The position numbers and the translations under genes are program-made. Positions 14,927 through 15,180 of a DNA stretch of 15,180 bases are shown piece by piece (the first letter of the stretch is position 1; every line of letters starts with the position of its first letter). The notes beneath the pieces were generated by a model that made no database searches, was not told the origin of the DNA, and was given only the letters and a program-made list of their open reading frames with translations. Source of the DNA: DATEJJ01 sp039649115 (GTDB lineage Bacteria > Actinomycetota > Actinomycetes > Mycobacteriales > Micromonosporaceae); NCBI GenBank assembly GCA_039649115.1, contig JBBWZQ010000140.1, positions 1 through 15,180 of the forward strand, read 5' to 3'.

Positions 14927-15180
14927 TCAGGTGGCAACGCCCTGGTGCCCTCGCACAGACCCGACATCTTCGCGGACCTGGGGCGCGATCGGGATGCGGT
15001 AGGCCGAGACGTGCGACCGGGACCCGCCGGTGAACTCGGTCCCTGCCCAGTCCGCGTGCCTGGTCTCCAACTCGAACCCTGGCGAGCTGTGCCATCAGGT
15101 CGAGCTCAGCCGGCCAGCGGTAGCGGTGCGGGCTGCGGAACAGCCGCGCCTGACTGCCCTCGCCGAAGTGGGGTGCCAGG
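14927..15180 (-). pseudogene. 3' end of a class I SAM-dependent methyltransferase gene, apparent +1 frameshift
   Basis: On the minus strand from the right edge, one frame (15179 down to 15081) reads LAPHFGEG, then FRSPHRYRWPAELDLMAQLA. The next frame, entered by skipping one base (T at 15080), continues GFELETRHADWAG, then TGGSRSHVSAYRIP, and stops at a TGA at 14929-14927. Joined, these two pieces match the usual C-terminus of small class I methyltransferases (a YxWPxELDLMAxLAG core, a tryptophan, then SRSHVSxY). Without the skip the first frame runs on as arginine-rich nonsense to 14808, into the protease gene. The catalytic SAM-binding part lies outside the window. The extra base could be a true mutation or a sequencing error, so the gene may still be functional. 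Substrate unknown. Confidence 0.65.

Noticed and set aside
14808..15095. 95-codon minus-strand open frame across the protease start region
   Set aside because: Only its first few residues show homology; the rest is the out-of-frame continuation of the frameshifted methyltransferase gene.

Overview
The window is GC-rich with strong third-position G/C bias, and its genes are actinobacterial in style: GTG starts, ATGA/GTGA overlaps and a long exported subtilase. A complete chemosensory operon beside secreted proteins would fit a motile or developmentally complex actinomycete, such as a member of the Micromonosporaceae. That placement is inference; no rRNA or other taxonomic marker is present.

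Left part (1-2320): a conserved hypothetical gene on the minus strand runs off the left edge. A 276-base gap separates it from a divergent plus-strand gene for an exported protein made of seven delta-60 repeats, probably a seven-bladed beta-propeller. A 173-base spacer follows, with a small dyad and a weak candidate promoter.

Centre (2321-11340): seven plus-strand genes form one compact operon, with neighbours overlapping by 4-14 bases or lying 2 bases apart. The order is cheW, cheR with TPR-like repeats, a second cheW, a CHASE3-type methyl-accepting receptor without HAMP, a CheA-receiver hybrid, cheB, and a protein with three receivers followed by a histidine kinase. Apart from the position of the receptor, this is the gene plan of the Pseudomonas Wsp surface-sensing pathway. 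The Wsp output, the diguanylate cyclase WspR, is replaced by the three-receiver histidine kinase. The likely scheme is: receptor and two CheW proteins control CheA; CheR and CheB set receptor methylation; CheA phosphorylates its own receiver, CheB and probably the receivers of the last protein, whose kinase then acts on an unlinked partner. No stand-alone CheY and no DNA-binding or GGDEF domain is present.

Right part (11341-15180): a strong hairpin lies between the operon and a convergent minus-strand gene. That gene encodes a 1127-residue secreted subtilisin-like protease with an I9 propeptide, a PA insertion, a second C-terminal module and a PKD domain. Upstream of it, on the same strand, is the 3' end of a SAM-dependent methyltransferase gene that appears frameshifted by one extra base near 15080. 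No tRNA, rRNA, insertion sequence, CRISPR array or replication origin was seen.
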